From the NCBI GenBank assembly GCA_963740765.1, contig CAVUFN010000016.1, forward strand, positions 186,001 through 250,000: DNA of 64,000 bases, written 5' to 3'. Source of the stretch: DATLGB01 sp963740765. GTDB taxonomy: Bacteria > Actinomycetota > Thermoleophilia > Solirubrobacterales > Solirubrobacteraceae. The position numbers were made by a program, and so were the translations under genes. Under the pieces are notes generated by a model. The model worked only from the letters and a program-made list of their open reading frames with translations. It was not told the origin of the DNA and ran no database searches. This document shows, one piece after another, positions 50,845 through 59,935 of the stretch; the stretch's first letter is position 1, and each line of letters opens with the position of its first letter.

Positions 50845-51618
50845 CTACGAGCGGCCGTGGCGACTGCGCAGGGGCGCGGCGATCGGCGCCCCGTCGAGCT
50901 CGCCGGCGGCGATGCGCTTGCGCAGCGTGCGGGCGACGACGCGGTCGACGACCCCCGGCAGATGGCGCGCGACCGCGAGCTGCAGCGCGCCGCCCCGGGT
51001 GATCGCCATGTCGCGGCGGCCGTCCCCCTCGCACGCCGCGACGATCTTGGCGACGACGCCGTCCAGCGGCTCCTCGCGGCTGAACCCCTCGAGCTGGAGC
51101 CCGGCCTCGCGGGTGCGGTCGTGGATCGGGGTGCGGATGTAGGCCGGATGGATGGAGGTGACGCCGACGTGGGTGCCGTACTCGGCGCGCAGCGCGTCGG
51201 CGTACGCGGTCACCCCGCGCTTGGAGACGCCGTAGGCGGCGCCGAGCGGCAGGCCGAGGAAGGCCATCCGCGAGGCGACGAACACCGCCTGCCCGCGTGA
51301 CGCGACGAGGGCGTCGATCGCCGCGGCGGTCACGCGCCAGGCGCCGATCAGGTTGACGTCGATCATCTTCAGGACGTGGTCGTCGGGCGGCAGGCCCGCG
51401 CTGGCGGGGCCGCCGATGCCGGCGTTGTTGACGAGCGCGTCGAGGCCGCCGAGCCTTTGGATCGCCCGCGGGATGGCCGCCGTGACGGAGTCGGCGTCGG
51501 TCACGTCGCACTCGGGCAGGTCGAGCCCGACGACGGTCCAGCCGCGCTCGCGCAGCGACGCGGTCAGCGCGGACCCGATCGCGCCGTCGGCGCCGGTCAC
51601 GATCGCCCGCTTGCTCAT
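50845..51618 (-). CDS. Short-chain dehydrogenase/reductase
   Basis: A 257-residue classical SDR. VTGADGAIGSAL is the cofactor-binding TGxxxGxG, NNAGIGG follows, and VASRMAFLGLPLGAAYGVSKRG holds the catalytic Ser and Tyr-x-x-x-Lys. The ATG at 51618 overlaps the stop of the flavin monooxygenase gene by four bases (ATGA). The acidic residue after strand 2 (LDLP) suggests NAD(H). With the monooxygenase it could oxidise a ketone or alcohol in two steps, but no substrate can be named. The Arg-rich C-terminal tail is unusual for SDRs. Confidence 0.9.
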   Translation of the reverse strand: MSKRAIVTGADGAIGSALTASLRERGWTVVGLDLPECDVTDADSVTAAIPRAIQRLGGLDALVNNAGIGGPASAGLPPDDHVLKMIDVNLIGAWRVTAAAIDALVASRGQAVFVASRMAFLGLPLGAAYGVSKRGVTAYADALRAEYGTHVGVTSIHPAYIRTPIHDRTREAGLQLEGFSREEPLDGVVAKIVAACEGDGRRDMAITRGGALQLAVARHLPGVVDRVVARTLRKRIAAGELDGAPIAAPLRSRHGRS

Positions 51619-52910
51619 GCCGCGCGCTTCCGGCCCCGCTCGATCTCGGTGGCGAGCTCGTGCATGTAGGCGTCGAAGTCGACCCGCATCGTCGGGCGGC
51701 CGTGATCGCCCCAGCGCTGTTTGGCGCGGCGGACGCTCCGCTCGGCGTCCTGGCGCATGTCCGTGCGGCTGGGCGGTGCCCAGCGGCCGGTCAGGTGCTC
51801 GGCCAGCAGCTGCGCCTGGCGCTCCAGGATCGGGAACGCCGAACCGGTCGACTGCATCAGCCCCACGAAGAACAGGTCCGGCTGATCGGGATGCAGGATG
51901 CGCTTGTACAGCCGCAGGGTCTGCGGGTCGGGGCCGAGGTACTCCGCATCCAGGAACGGGATCTCGACGCGGTAGCCGGTGCACCAGACGATCGCGTCGA
52001 CGTCCTCGCGGGTCCCGTCGGCGAAGCGCACGCCGCGCTCGTCGAGCACGTCGATCCCGGGCCGGGGGACGATCTTCCCGTGGGCGATCCGCGAGACGAT
52101 CGTGTCCGAGATCGTCGGGTGCGATTGGAACAGCCCGCCCTCGGGGGCCGGCAGCCCGACGTCCTGCGGCTTGCCGACGGTGAGCTTGAGCAGCGTCTGC
52201 GCGATCGGCTGCCGGATGCGCCACGGGACGTGCACGGCGGTCCAGGGCTTGATCACCTGGTCGGCCGGCTTGCCGAGCATCCGCTTCGGGATCACCCAGC
52301 TGCCCCGCCGCACGGACAAGAACGTCGCGTCGGCGAAGTGGGACACGTCGGTGGCGATGTCCATCGCGCTGTTGCCCATGCCGACCACCAGGACCCGGCG
52401 GCCCTCGAAGTCCCGGCCCTGGCCGAAGTCCAGCGCGTGCAGCTGCTCGCCCTCGAACTGATCCGCGCCCGTGTACGCCGGCCGCGGCCAGGCGGCGACC
52501 TCGTTGTGCCCGCTCGCGACCACGAGCACGTCGAAGCGCTCGCCGTCGACGTCCCAGGCGCCGTCCGTCCTGCGCGCCCGTTCGACCTCGGTCCCGAGCC
52601 GGATGCGCGGACCCAGCTCGAACCGCTCCACGTAGTCCTCCAGCCAGCGCCCGACCGCGTCGCGTGCCGGGTAGTCCGGCGTGCCGGGTGGCATCGGGTG
52701 CTCGGCGAACTCCGTCCGCGGGCGGCTCGTGATCAGGTGCAGCGACTTGTACGCCGCCGTCGGCCGTTCCTCGAGCGTCCAGACCCCGCCGACCCGGCCG
52801 CCCTTCTCGTACGCCACGGCATCGAGCCCGTGCGCCGTCAGCGCCCGCAGCGCGGCGAGTCCGGCCGGCCCGGCTCCAATCACGGCGACGCGTCGCTCGG
52901 CCATCGGCAT
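51615..52910 (-). CDS. Flavin-containing monooxygenase (FMO / Baeyer-Villiger-like)
   Basis: About 431 residues from ATG 52910. VAVIGAGPAGLAALRAL binds FAD, the NADPH site is VLVVGMGNSAMDIATD, and FEGEQLHALDF resembles the FMO fingerprint FxGxxxHxxxF. WCTGYRVEIPFL is the ATG-like C-terminal motif. It oxygenates a soft heteroatom or ketone with NADPH and oxygen. The longer frame to 53018 gives no plausible N-terminus. It heads a coupled pair with the SDR. A short inverted repeat lies ten bases upstream. Confidence 0.9.
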   Translation of the reverse strand: MPMAERRVAVIGAGPAGLAALRALTAHGLDAVAYEKGGRVGGVWTLEERPTAAYKSLHLITSRPRTEFAEHPMPPGTPDYPARDAVGRWLEDYVERFELGPRIRLGTEVERARRTDGAWDVDGERFDVLVVASGHNEVAAWPRPAYTGADQFEGEQLHALDFGQGRDFEGRRVLVVGMGNSAMDIATDVSHFADATFLSVRRGSWVIPKRMLGKPADQVIKPWTAVHVPWRIRQPIAQTLLKLTVGKPQDVGLPAPEGGLFQSHPTISDTIVSRIAHGKIVPRPGIDVLDERGVRFADGTREDVDAIVWCTGYRVEIPFLDAEYLGPDPQTLRLYKRILHPDQPDLFFVGLMQSTGSAFPILERQAQLLAEHLTGRWAPPSRTDMRQDAERSVRRAKQRWGDHGRPTMRVDFDAYMHELATEIERGRKRAA

Positions 52911-52919
52911 GATCCTCTC

Positions 52920-52949
52920 AGCCCGCGGGCAGTAATGCGGCAGCGGGCT
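52920..52949. repeat. Inverted repeat in divergent promoter region
   Basis: AGCCCGC (52920-52926) and GCGGGCT (52943-52949) are perfect seven-base arms, 16 bases apart, between the monooxygenase and the GGDEF-EAL gene. An operator or a leader hairpin is possible. Confidence 0.35.
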
Positions 52950-52980
52950 TCTCGGCTCAATCGATCGCCCCCCAGGGCCG

Positions 52981-55848
52981 ATGAAGGGAACTGGGCGGCG
53001 TTCCGGCTGCTCTCCCATGCCTCGCGCCTCAACTCCACTCCTCGTCCTCGCCGCTGCGATCCTGCTCGGCAGCTACGCCGTGCGCGAGCTCGTGGGCCTC
53101 GGCGATCCGGCGCTCGACGACGCCTTCAGCCTGTGGTTCCAGCCCGCCACCTACCTGGCGTGCGGGCTCGCGACCTTGCTGCGGACCCGCCGCGCGCCCG
53201 AGGAGCGCCTGCCGTGGCTGCTCCTCGGGAGCGGGCTCGTGCTGTACGCAATCGCCAGCATCTACTTCAACCTGCGCTTCGGCGACGATCCCTCGCCCCC
53301 GTTCCCGTCGCTCGCCGACGGTCTGTGGTTGTCCATGTATCCGCTCGCGTGCGCTGCACTCGTCCTGCTGGTGCGTCACCGCTTCGTGCGCGTCCCGGGA
53401 GGCGTGTGGCTCGACGGCGTCATCGGCGGGACCGTGGTCGCCGCGGTCGTCGCGGCCCTGCTGCTCCAACCGGTCTTCGGGGTCACGGTGGACGACGGGG
53501 CGGCGAGCGTCGCCCGGCTCGCCTACCCGCTGGGCGACCTCATCTCGTTCGGGTTCATCGTCGTCGTCTGGTCCCTCAGCAGCCGGCGGCTGTCGTCGTT
53601 CTGGATGCTGCTCGGAGCCGGCTTCGCGCTCCTGGCGTTCGCCGACAGCATCTACGTCGTCCAGGCGGCGAACGGCGAATGGACGCCCGGCGGTCTGCTC
53701 GACCTCCCGTACGCGCTCGCGACCATGGCACTGGCCGCCGCCGCGTGGGCGGCTCCCCGGATCGAGTTCGGCGAGCATCGACTCGCCACGCCTCCGCTGC
53801 TGCCCGTCTGCTTCGCGCTTGTCGCCGTCGCGCTCACGGGCCTGGCCGCCTCCGGGAACCTGAACCCGCTCGCGACCGCGCTCGCGTTCACGACGCTGCT
53901 CGCGGTGGTCGTCCGGCTCGGGGTGACCCAGATCTCGCTCACCCGCCAGCACCGCGAGCTGGCGGCCCTGGCGTCGACCGACGCGCTGACCGGGCTCACC
54001 AACCACCGCGCGTTCCACGAACGGCTGGCCCAGGAGCTCGCCCGCGCGCGCCGGCAGGCCGACCCGCTGTCGGTCATCGCGATCGACATCGACCACTTCA
54101 AGGCGATCAACGACACGTACGGCCACGGCGAGGGGGACACCGCACTCGGGGCCATCGCCCGGGAGCTCACCGCGCAGTCGCGCAGCTTCGACGTGGTCGG
54201 GCGCATCGGCGGCGAGGAGTTCGCGCTCATCCTCCCGGGCGTCGACGCCGTCCAGGCGCACGCGGTCGCCGAGCGCTGCCGCGTGGCGATCTCCACGCTG
54301 ACCGTCCAGGGCCGCTCCATCGCGTGCTCGGCGGGCGTCGCCTCCTTCCCGGCCGACGATCCCGACGGCCATCGCCTGCTCGAGCTCGCCGACGGCGCGC
54401 TGTACTGGGCCAAGCGGTCCGGCCGGGCGCAGGTGCGCCGCTTCGACCCGCGCGAGGTGGTGCTGCTCTCGGGCACCGAGCAGCATCAGCAGGTCCGCGC
54501 GGTGCTCGACCGCGAGGACGCGCTGACGACGTACTTCCAGCCGATCGTCGAGCTCGGGACCGGCCGCGTCGCCGGCTACGAGGCGCTCTCGCGCTTCCTC
54601 GGCACCGAGCCGGTCCGTTCGCCCGACCAGTGGTTCGCACAGGCCCGCCGCTGCGGCCTCGGGCCTGCGCTGGAGGCGCGCGCCATCACGACGGCGCTCG
54701 CGGCCGAGGGCCGGCCGCCCGGCACGTTCCTCTGCATCAACGTGAGCCCGGGCGCGCTGATGTCCAAGGAGGTCGCCGACGCCCTGCCCTCCGACCTCAC
54801 CGGGCTGGTCATCGAGCTCACCGAGGACGACCTCTTCTCGAGCGATTACGCGCTCGACGCGGTGCTGGAGGAGCTGCGGCAGCGCGGCGGCCGGATCGCC
54901 GTCGACGATGCCGGCGCCGGCTACGCCGGCCTGCAGCAGATGGTGCGCATCAAGCCCGAGATCCTCAAGCTCGACCGGTCCCTGATCTGCGACATCCACC
55001 GCGACGCGTCCAAGATCGCGCTGCTCGAGGCCATGGCCCGGTTCGCCAGCAGCACGAAGGCCGCGGTCTGCGCGGAGGGCATCGAGGAGATCGACGAGCT
55101 GCGCATCGCCGGCCGCTTCGACGTCACCTACGGGCAGGGCTACGCGCTCGGCCGCCCCGGGCCCGACTGGCCCGGCGTCGACGCCGCCATCGCCGCCGAG
55201 GTCAGCGCCGAGACCCGCTGGGGCATGCGCGTCATGGCGGGCGCCCGGACCGCCGGCGGTGAGATCACCATCGGCGCGGTCTCCGACGTTCTGTGCCGGG
55301 TGAAGTCCGCGACGGACCTCGACCGCGCGCTGACGATGATCGAACGCCTCGTCGACGCCGACGACATCGCTGTGTCAAGGGTCCTGCCCGACGAGCGCTG
55401 CCTGGAGACCGTCAGCACGCACGAACGCAGCACCGTCGGCCAGCGCTTCTCGTTCGACGACTACCCGAGCACCGAGCGCGTCATCATCGAACAGACCCTC
55501 GGCCAGGTGCTCGAAGGCGACCCGAGTGCCGACTCGGCCGAGCTCGGACTGCTGATCGCAGAGGGCTTCAGCGCCGTGCTGCTGGCCCCCATCATCTTCC
55601 ACGGCGAGACGATCGGGCTGTTGGAGATCTACCGCCGTGTCGCGCGGCCGTGGACGGGAACGGAGGTCGACCAGGTGCGCATGCTCGCCCACCAGTTGAG
55701 CGCGGTCCTGTCGGGGCGCCGGCTCGTCGCGGGAGACGCGCTCGGGGACGTGTTCGCCGACGTGACCGGGGGCGCGGAACCCTCGACTCAGCGCGCGGGG
55801 GCGGACCGCGGCCGCACCGTGCTGCACAGCGACGGCTCGCTCGAGTAG
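52981..55848 (+). CDS. Membrane GGDEF-EAL-GAF cyclic-di-GMP protein
   Basis: A 955-residue protein. Residues 17-310 hold about nine to ten hydrophobic segments, a 7TM/MASE-like sensor. GGDEF follows as RIGGEEFALIL (about 409), preceded by STDALTGLTNHRAF and IDIDHFKAINDTYGHGEGD, all intact. EAL is present as YEALSRF (about 532) with DDAGAGYAG and CAEGIEE, likely competent for hydrolysis. A C-terminal GAF-type domain (about 745-900) begins near GEITIGAVSDVLCRV. Both synthesis and breakdown of c-di-GMP are possible. The start may be ATG 53017 instead of 52981. The 3' end overlaps the convergent matrixin gene by 61 bases. Confidence 0.93.
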   Translation: MKGTGRRSGCSPMPRASTPLLVLAAAILLGSYAVRELVGLGDPALDDAFSLWFQPATYLACGLATLLRTRRAPEERLPWLLLGSGLVLYAIASIYFNLRFGDDPSPPFPSLADGLWLSMYPLACAALVLLVRHRFVRVPGGVWLDGVIGGTVVAAVVAALLLQPVFGVTVDDGAASVARLAYPLGDLISFGFIVVVWSLSSRRLSSFWMLLGAGFALLAFADSIYVVQAANGEWTPGGLLDLPYALATMALAAAAWAAPRIEFGEHRLATPPLLPVCFALVAVALTGLAASGNLNPLATALAFTTLLAVVVRLGVTQISLTRQHRELAALASTDALTGLTNHRAFHERLAQELARARRQADPLSVIAIDIDHFKAINDTYGHGEGDTALGAIARELTAQSRSFDVVGRIGGEEFALILPGVDAVQAHAVAERCRVAISTLTVQGRSIACSAGVASFPADDPDGHRLLELADGALYWAKRSGRAQVRRFDPREVVLLSGTEQHQQVRAVLDREDALTTYFQPIVELGTGRVAGYEALSRFLGTEPVRSPDQWFAQARRCGLGPALEARAITTALAAEGRPPGTFLCINVSPGALMSKEVADALPSDLTGLVIELTEDDLFSSDYALDAVLEELRQRGGRIAVDDAGAGYAGLQQMVRIKPEILKLDRSLICDIHRDASKIALLEAMARFASSTKAAVCAEGIEEIDELRIAGRFDVTYGQGYALGRPGPDWPGVDAAIAAEVSAETRWGMRVMAGARTAGGEITIGAVSDVLCRVKSATDLDRALTMIERLVDADDIAVSRVLPDERCLETVSTHERSTVGQRFSFDDYPSTERVIIEQTLGQVLEGDPSADSAELGLLIAEGFSAVLLAPIIFHGETIGLLEIYRRVARPWTGTEVDQVRMLAHQLSAVLSGRRLVAGDALGDVFADVTGGAEPSTQRAGADRGRTVLHSDGSLE

Positions 55849-56285
55849 TCGCTGAAGACGGGCACCATGACGCTGCCGGTCTCCGTCTCGTGGTCATGGC
55901 CGAGCAGATGGCCGTACTCGTGGGTGATGGTCATGCAGAGCATGTCCCAGTCCTCGTTCAGGCTGGCCCGCGTCGGCCAGCGCGAGCCGGTCAGCGCGAT
56001 CCGGCACGCCGTGTAGCTGCTGGCCGGGGCGGTCAGGTTGTTCGCGCCCAGGGCCGAGCCGAACGTCACCCAGGCGTCGCTGTCGCGCCCGAGACCTGCG
56101 GGCAGGCGTTGGCGCGTAGCGACCCTGATGTGGCCCTGGCAGGCGGTGGCGCCCCAGTAGCGATGCGCGACCTTGAGGGCGAGGTCGACGGCCGTCGTCG
56201 GGCGCTGCGCCGCGCTGGCCGTCGCCGGACCGGAGAGGACAGCGACGAGGGCGGCGGCGCAGAGAAGACGGAGCAGGAGACCCAC
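55788..56285 (-). CDS. Secreted matrixin-like zinc metalloprotease
   Basis: A 165-residue protein. The signal peptide (about 1-25, LLRLLCAAALVAVLSGPATASA) is followed by a small catalytic domain with ITHEYGHLLGHDHE, the HExxHxxGHDH zinc site of matrixin/M10-type metallopeptidases, including the third His and the Asp. The Met-turn may be GSVMVPV. It lacks a propeptide and a hemopexin-like domain, so it is a minimal enzyme or a pseudo-form. Four Cys could stabilise it. It converges on the GGDEF-EAL gene and overlaps it by 61 bases, so the C-terminal tail (RPRSAPAR) is coded in both. Confidence 0.8.
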   Translation of the reverse strand: MGLLLRLLCAAALVAVLSGPATASAAQRPTTAVDLALKVAHRYWGATACQGHIRVATRQRLPAGLGRDSDAWVTFGSALGANNLTAPASSYTACRIALTGSRWPTRASLNEDWDMLCMTITHEYGHLLGHDHETETGSVMVPVFSDYSSEPSLCSTVRPRSAPAR

Positions 56286-56440
56286 CTGACCAGCCTGACG
56301 GGAACCCCGTTCCTTTACATCGCCGTAGCGGGTGATCTTGGGGGAGGCGATCGGGGTGAGAGACGGGGGACGCGCGCCTCACCCTCCGGCCGCTCGATGC
56401 CGATGTACTCCACAGGCGTCAGTGGGCGGGCGTCCCTGCC

Positions 56441-57040
56441 ATGGACCCACTCTCACCCATCACGGTTGCCGTCTCGCGCTTCGAGGATCTCGTCGGGCTC
56501 GGCCTGCAGTCCGCGCTGGCCGCAGACTCCAGCGTGTCCATCGTCGCGCACGACATCCCGCCGGCCCGCATCGAGGTCACGTTGCAGGCGAAGCGCCCGC
56601 GCGTGCTCGTCCTCGACGTCGGCGCGCTGCGGGACCTCGCGCAGGTGCGCGAGCTCAGTCTCGCGTACCCCGCCACGCGGCTGGTCCTGCTCGGCCAGGG
56701 CCTCTCGAACACCGACTCCGCCCAGCTGCTCGCGTTCGGCGCCAGCGCCTACATGTCGAAGACGACCCAGACGCGCGACCTACTCAACGCGATCCACCTC
56801 GCGTCGCGGGGCATGCAGCTGCAACTGATGCCGGTGAACGAAACGGCCGAGGCGCACCGCGGCTCGCTGCTGACCTCACGCGAGGGCGACGTGCTCCCGC
56901 TGCTGCGGCAGGACCGCTCGAACGCGGAGATCGCACTGGAGCTGCACATCAGCGTGGAGACGGTGCGCTCGCATGCGCGCAACATCTACCGCAAGCTCGG
57001 CGTGACGTCCCGCCGCGCGCTGCTCGCTATCGGCGGATGA
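56441..57040 (+). CDS. Atypical LuxR-family response regulator
   Basis: A 199-residue regulator. The C-terminal HTH is clear: LLTSREGDVLPLLRQDRSNAEIALELHISVETVRSHARNIYRKLGV. The receiver-like N-terminus keeps the phospho-acceptor-like Asp (VLVLDVG) and the Lys (YMSKTT), but the acidic pair expected after the first strand is replaced (VAVSRFED). Mg2+ binding and phosphorylation are therefore doubtful and this may work as a pseudo-receiver. No histidine kinase gene is near. Its 3' end overlaps the convergent L,D-transpeptidase gene by 14 bases. Confidence 0.85.
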   Translation: MDPLSPITVAVSRFEDLVGLGLQSALAADSSVSIVAHDIPPARIEVTLQAKRPRVLVLDVGALRDLAQVRELSLAYPATRLVLLGQGLSNTDSAQLLAFGASAYMSKTTQTRDLLNAIHLASRGMQLQLMPVNETAEAHRGSLLTSREGDVLPLLRQDRSNAEIALELHISVETVRSHARNIYRKLGVTSRRALLAIGG

Positions 57041-57707
57041 TCAGCGGGACGCCGGCGCCGATGCGCCGCGAGAGCCACGTGATGGCGACGGTGGTGAGGC
57101 GGATGCAGCCGTGCGAGGCCGCGGTCCCGAGCGGATCGCCGAGCCCGTTGCGGCCGTGCAGGGCGATCTGCCCCGGTCCGCCCTCGAATTCCTGCAGGAC
57201 GTCCGAGCGCGCGCTCGTGGCGAGCGCGAACGGCCCGCCCACCTGCGCGCCGAGCGACATCGCCTCTTCGACGAAGAAGCGGCCGGTCGGCGTGGGTGTC
57301 GATGGCGCGCCCACCACCGCAGGGAAGCGCCGGACGATCTTCCCGTAGTGGAAGACGGTGACCCGGCGGGTGCCGAGGTCCACCGAGAGGCGCCATGGCG
57401 TGGCGATCGAGCTGGTGCGGGCACCTCTGATCCAGCCGCTGCTCGAATTGGGGCGCCCGGCCAGCGCAACCCGCATCCAGACGCGGCCGGCGGTCGTGGT
57501 CCGCCGCAGTTCCGGGAGGACGGTGCGCACGCCGGTCAGCGGCCGGCGTCCGGGGACGCGCGCCACCCGCTTGGCGTCGAGGCTCGGCGCGGTACGGGCG
57601 ACGTGGGGCGCGAACAGCTTGACGAGCGGCTGTTCCGCCTCGGCCGGGCCGGCGAGCGCGCCCGTGAGGAGCGCGCTCGCGACGGCGGTGCGAAGGGTGC
57701 CGTTCAC
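57027..57707 (-). CDS. L,D-transpeptidase (YkuD-type)
   Basis: A 226-residue exported protein. The signal peptide is at 1-25 (TAVASALLTGALAGPAEA), then an SH3-like or linker part with RVWMRVALAGRPNSSSGWIRG, then the YkuD catalytic domain. IALHGRNGLGDPLGTAASHGCIRL contains the active-site His and Cys (SHGC). The enzyme makes 3-3 crosslinks or attaches proteins in peptidoglycan. It starts with GTG, overlapping the stop of the DUF3494 gene by four bases (GTGA), so the two are co-expressed; the surface protein may need the wall. Confidence 0.92.
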   Translation of the reverse strand: MNGTLRTAVASALLTGALAGPAEAEQPLVKLFAPHVARTAPSLDAKRVARVPGRRPLTGVRTVLPELRRTTTAGRVWMRVALAGRPNSSSGWIRGARTSSIATPWRLSVDLGTRRVTVFHYGKIVRRFPAVVGAPSTPTPTGRFFVEEAMSLGAQVGGPFALATSARSDVLQEFEGGPGQIALHGRNGLGDPLGTAASHGCIRLTTVAITWLSRRIGAGVPLIIRR

Positions 57708-58885
57708 CCGGTGAACTGCGACGGGCCCTGCACCGGCCGCAGAACCTGAGCGGCGCAGGCGCGGTAGGCGTAGGTCAGCGTCTTGGTGCGCGTGGCGTCC
57801 CGGAAGCTGACGCGCGCCTTGAGAACGCCGCGGCGGCCCAGGCTGGGGCGGACATAGACGCGGTAGCGCGGGCCGGTGCGCGAGGCGATGCGCTTGCCGG
57901 CGATCGTGAAGACGACGCGCTTGATCATCCGGCCGTGCACCGCCGCGCGGAAGCCGCTCGTGCAGGTCGACCGCCCGCTCGGCCGGCGCGGCGTGAGTCT
58001 GGCCGTGCCCTTCCGCGTGGGCACCTTGGTCCCGCTGGCGGGCGGGGGCTGGTTGCCGGTCCCGGTCTCGGTCCCGGCGGGAGTCGTCGGCGAGCCGCCG
58101 GGAGCTGTCGGCGAGCCGCCCGGCGACGCGGGCGTGGCGCCAGGCGTGCTGGGCGACGCGTTCGAGGGGGTGTCGCAGTGCGCCGCGCTGAGCACGTTGT
58201 CGTCCAGTGTGACCGCACCATTACGGGCGAGCAGGCGGCCCTGCACCGTGGCGGCGTTGTCGACGGTGATCGAGGTGAGTGCCATCACGTTGCCCTGGAA
58301 GGCGGTGGTGGAGCCCAGCGTCGCCGAGCTGCCGACCTGCCAGTACACGTTGCAGGGCGCGGCGCCGTTGACCAGGCGCACGGAGCTCGCGGACGCGGTC
58401 GTCAGCGTGGATCCGATCTCGAAGACGAACTGGGCGGACGGATCGCCCTCGGCGTCGAGGGTGACCGTGCCGGTGAGCTGGGCGGACGAGGAGAAGCGGT
58501 AGGCGCCCGCGGTCAGCACCAGGCTGCCGAGGTCCTGCCCGGTGAGCTCCGCCGTGACCGGTTGGGACGCCGCGACGTCGTAGGCGGTGGTCAGGTCGCT
58601 CTGCGCCTGGCCGGCCACCGCGTCGTTGTTGTGCGTCGCGCCGTTGACGACCGCCGGGAGGCCGAAGCCGACGAGGGAGGTGCCGGGAGCGACGCCGAGG
58701 TCACCGTTGAGCACCGACGGTCCTGTGTTCGTGACGGCGGAGCCGCCCAGCACCACGAACGGCTCGGCGGTGCCGAGGTCAACCGACGACGCTCGGGCGG
58801 CCGCGGGGACCGCGGCGGAGGCGACGCCGACGGCGAGGACGAGCCCGGCGCGCCGGGCTCGCGTGATCAAGGACGGATGAGACAT
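57704..58885 (-). CDS. Secreted DUF3494 (ice-binding-like) protein with C-terminal beta-domain
   Basis: A 393-residue exported protein. The signal peptide (about 1-31) precedes a DUF3494 domain: VLGGSAVTNTGPSVLNGDLGVAPG, VFEIGSTLTTASAS, CNVYWQVGSSATLG and TTAFQGNVMALTSITVDNAATVQGRLLARNGAVTLDDN are the ice-binding beta-solenoid repeats. A Pro/Ser/Gly/Thr-rich linker follows (about 245-290), and an Arg/Lys-rich beta-domain (RKGTARLTPRRPSGRSTC) ends the protein. DUF3494 proteins act in ice binding or adhesion; which applies here is unknown. The ATG at 58885 is used. It is co-transcribed with the L,D-transpeptidase. Confidence 0.85.
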   Translation of the reverse strand: MSHPSLITRARRAGLVLAVGVASAAVPAAARASSVDLGTAEPFVVLGGSAVTNTGPSVLNGDLGVAPGTSLVGFGLPAVVNGATHNNDAVAGQAQSDLTTAYDVAASQPVTAELTGQDLGSLVLTAGAYRFSSSAQLTGTVTLDAEGDPSAQFVFEIGSTLTTASASSVRLVNGAAPCNVYWQVGSSATLGSTTAFQGNVMALTSITVDNAATVQGRLLARNGAVTLDDNVLSAAHCDTPSNASPSTPGATPASPGGSPTAPGGSPTTPAGTETGTGNQPPPASGTKVPTRKGTARLTPRRPSGRSTCTSGFRAAVHGRMIKRVVFTIAGKRIASRTGPRYRVYVRPSLGRRGVLKARVSFRDATRTKTLTYAYRACAAQVLRPVQGPSQFTG

Positions 58886-59113
58886 GGGCCACTTTCCCTC
58901 TGCATGGGGTGAGCAGCCCCTCATACGTCCGATCCTGCTCTCGGGAGCCCGGCTGACTCCGGCGGAGTCCCGTGGCTTTGCGAAACCGCCTCGCGGCGGT
59001 GGTGCCCTTGTCGAGAACGCTGCTCTTGTTGCCTGATCCATCGGCATCGGCGAGCGCCGGTCGGCTACCTCAAATCGGGGAGATCGTGCCGTACACTCGG
59101 CCTGAGGTTCCAC

Positions 59114-59812
59114 ATGCCCGACCCGCTCGTCCAACGCCACGACCTCCGGCCGTCGGCACGCCCACCGAAACACGAGCGCGGCGATCGGACCATGGTCCTG
59201 CTGGTCGAGGATCACCTCGCCCTGCGGAAGGGCCTCGAGCTGCTGCTGCGAGCGTCGGGTATCGGGCTCGCCGGTGTCGCCGCGACGAGCGATGAGGGTT
59301 ACCGCCTGTTCCTCGCCCGGCAGCCGGACGTCGTGATCGTCGACGTCACCCTCGGCGCCGGCCGTGGCCTGTCGGCCGTCCAGCGGATCCTGGCGTCCGA
59401 CGCCGACGCCGGCGTGGTGGTCTTCGCGAACCTCGAGGACCGGGACGCGATCGAGGCCTCGGCGAGTTGCGGCGCGAGGGGGTTCGTCCTCAAGGCGGGC
59501 GGCTCCGACGAGCTGGTGGCCGCCATCCGGACGGTCGCGAGCGGCGGCGTCTACGTGGACACAGCGGTGTCGGCGTTCCTGGCCGGGTCGGCGCCCCCGG
59601 ACGTCCTCACCGTGCGCGAGCAGGAGGTCCTCCAACTGCTGGCCGCAGGGCTCACCGGCGCCCGCATCGCCGAGGCGCTCGGCCTCTCGCCCGAGACGGT
59701 CCGTACCCACATCCGCAACGCGATGCGCCGCCTCGATGCCAGGACGCGGGTCCACGCCGTCGTCCGCGCGCTGGCGCTCGGCGAGATCTCGCCGCCGAGC
59801 CCGACGACGTAA
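59114..59812 (+). CDS. LuxR/NarL-family response regulator
   Basis: A 232-residue regulator. The receiver has VEDHLALRKGL (Asp/Glu pocket), VIVDVTLGAGRG (phospho-acceptor Asp) and FVLKAGG (Lys), all in place. The HTH is LTVREQEVLQLLAAGLTGARIAEALGLSPETVRTHIRNAMRRL. The start could be the ATG at 59192, giving a typical receiver N-terminus, but the ATG at 59114 has the better upstream GAGG. No cognate histidine kinase is adjacent. Some 123 bases later is the collagen-like gene, a possible target. Confidence 0.9.
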   Translation: MPDPLVQRHDLRPSARPPKHERGDRTMVLLVEDHLALRKGLELLLRASGIGLAGVAATSDEGYRLFLARQPDVVIVDVTLGAGRGLSAVQRILASDADAGVVVFANLEDRDAIEASASCGARGFVLKAGGSDELVAAIRTVASGGVYVDTAVSAFLAGSAPPDVLTVREQEVLQLLAAGLTGARIAEALGLSPETVRTHIRNAMRRLDARTRVHAVVRALALGEISPPSPTT

Positions 59813-59935
59813 GCGCGGTCGTGCGTTCGGCCCTCGCGGCCGATACGTGGACAAGGGCGCGATTCGCGCGCCCACCCCCATTGGGCTTCGACGACCGGGC
59901 GGCACCGGCACCGGACTCTGAGAAAGCAGGTCCGC

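Noticed and set aside
51660..55262. 1200-residue forward open frame
   Set aside because: Crosses the FMO gene antisense and the GGDEF-EAL gene out of frame; composition is that of a shadow.
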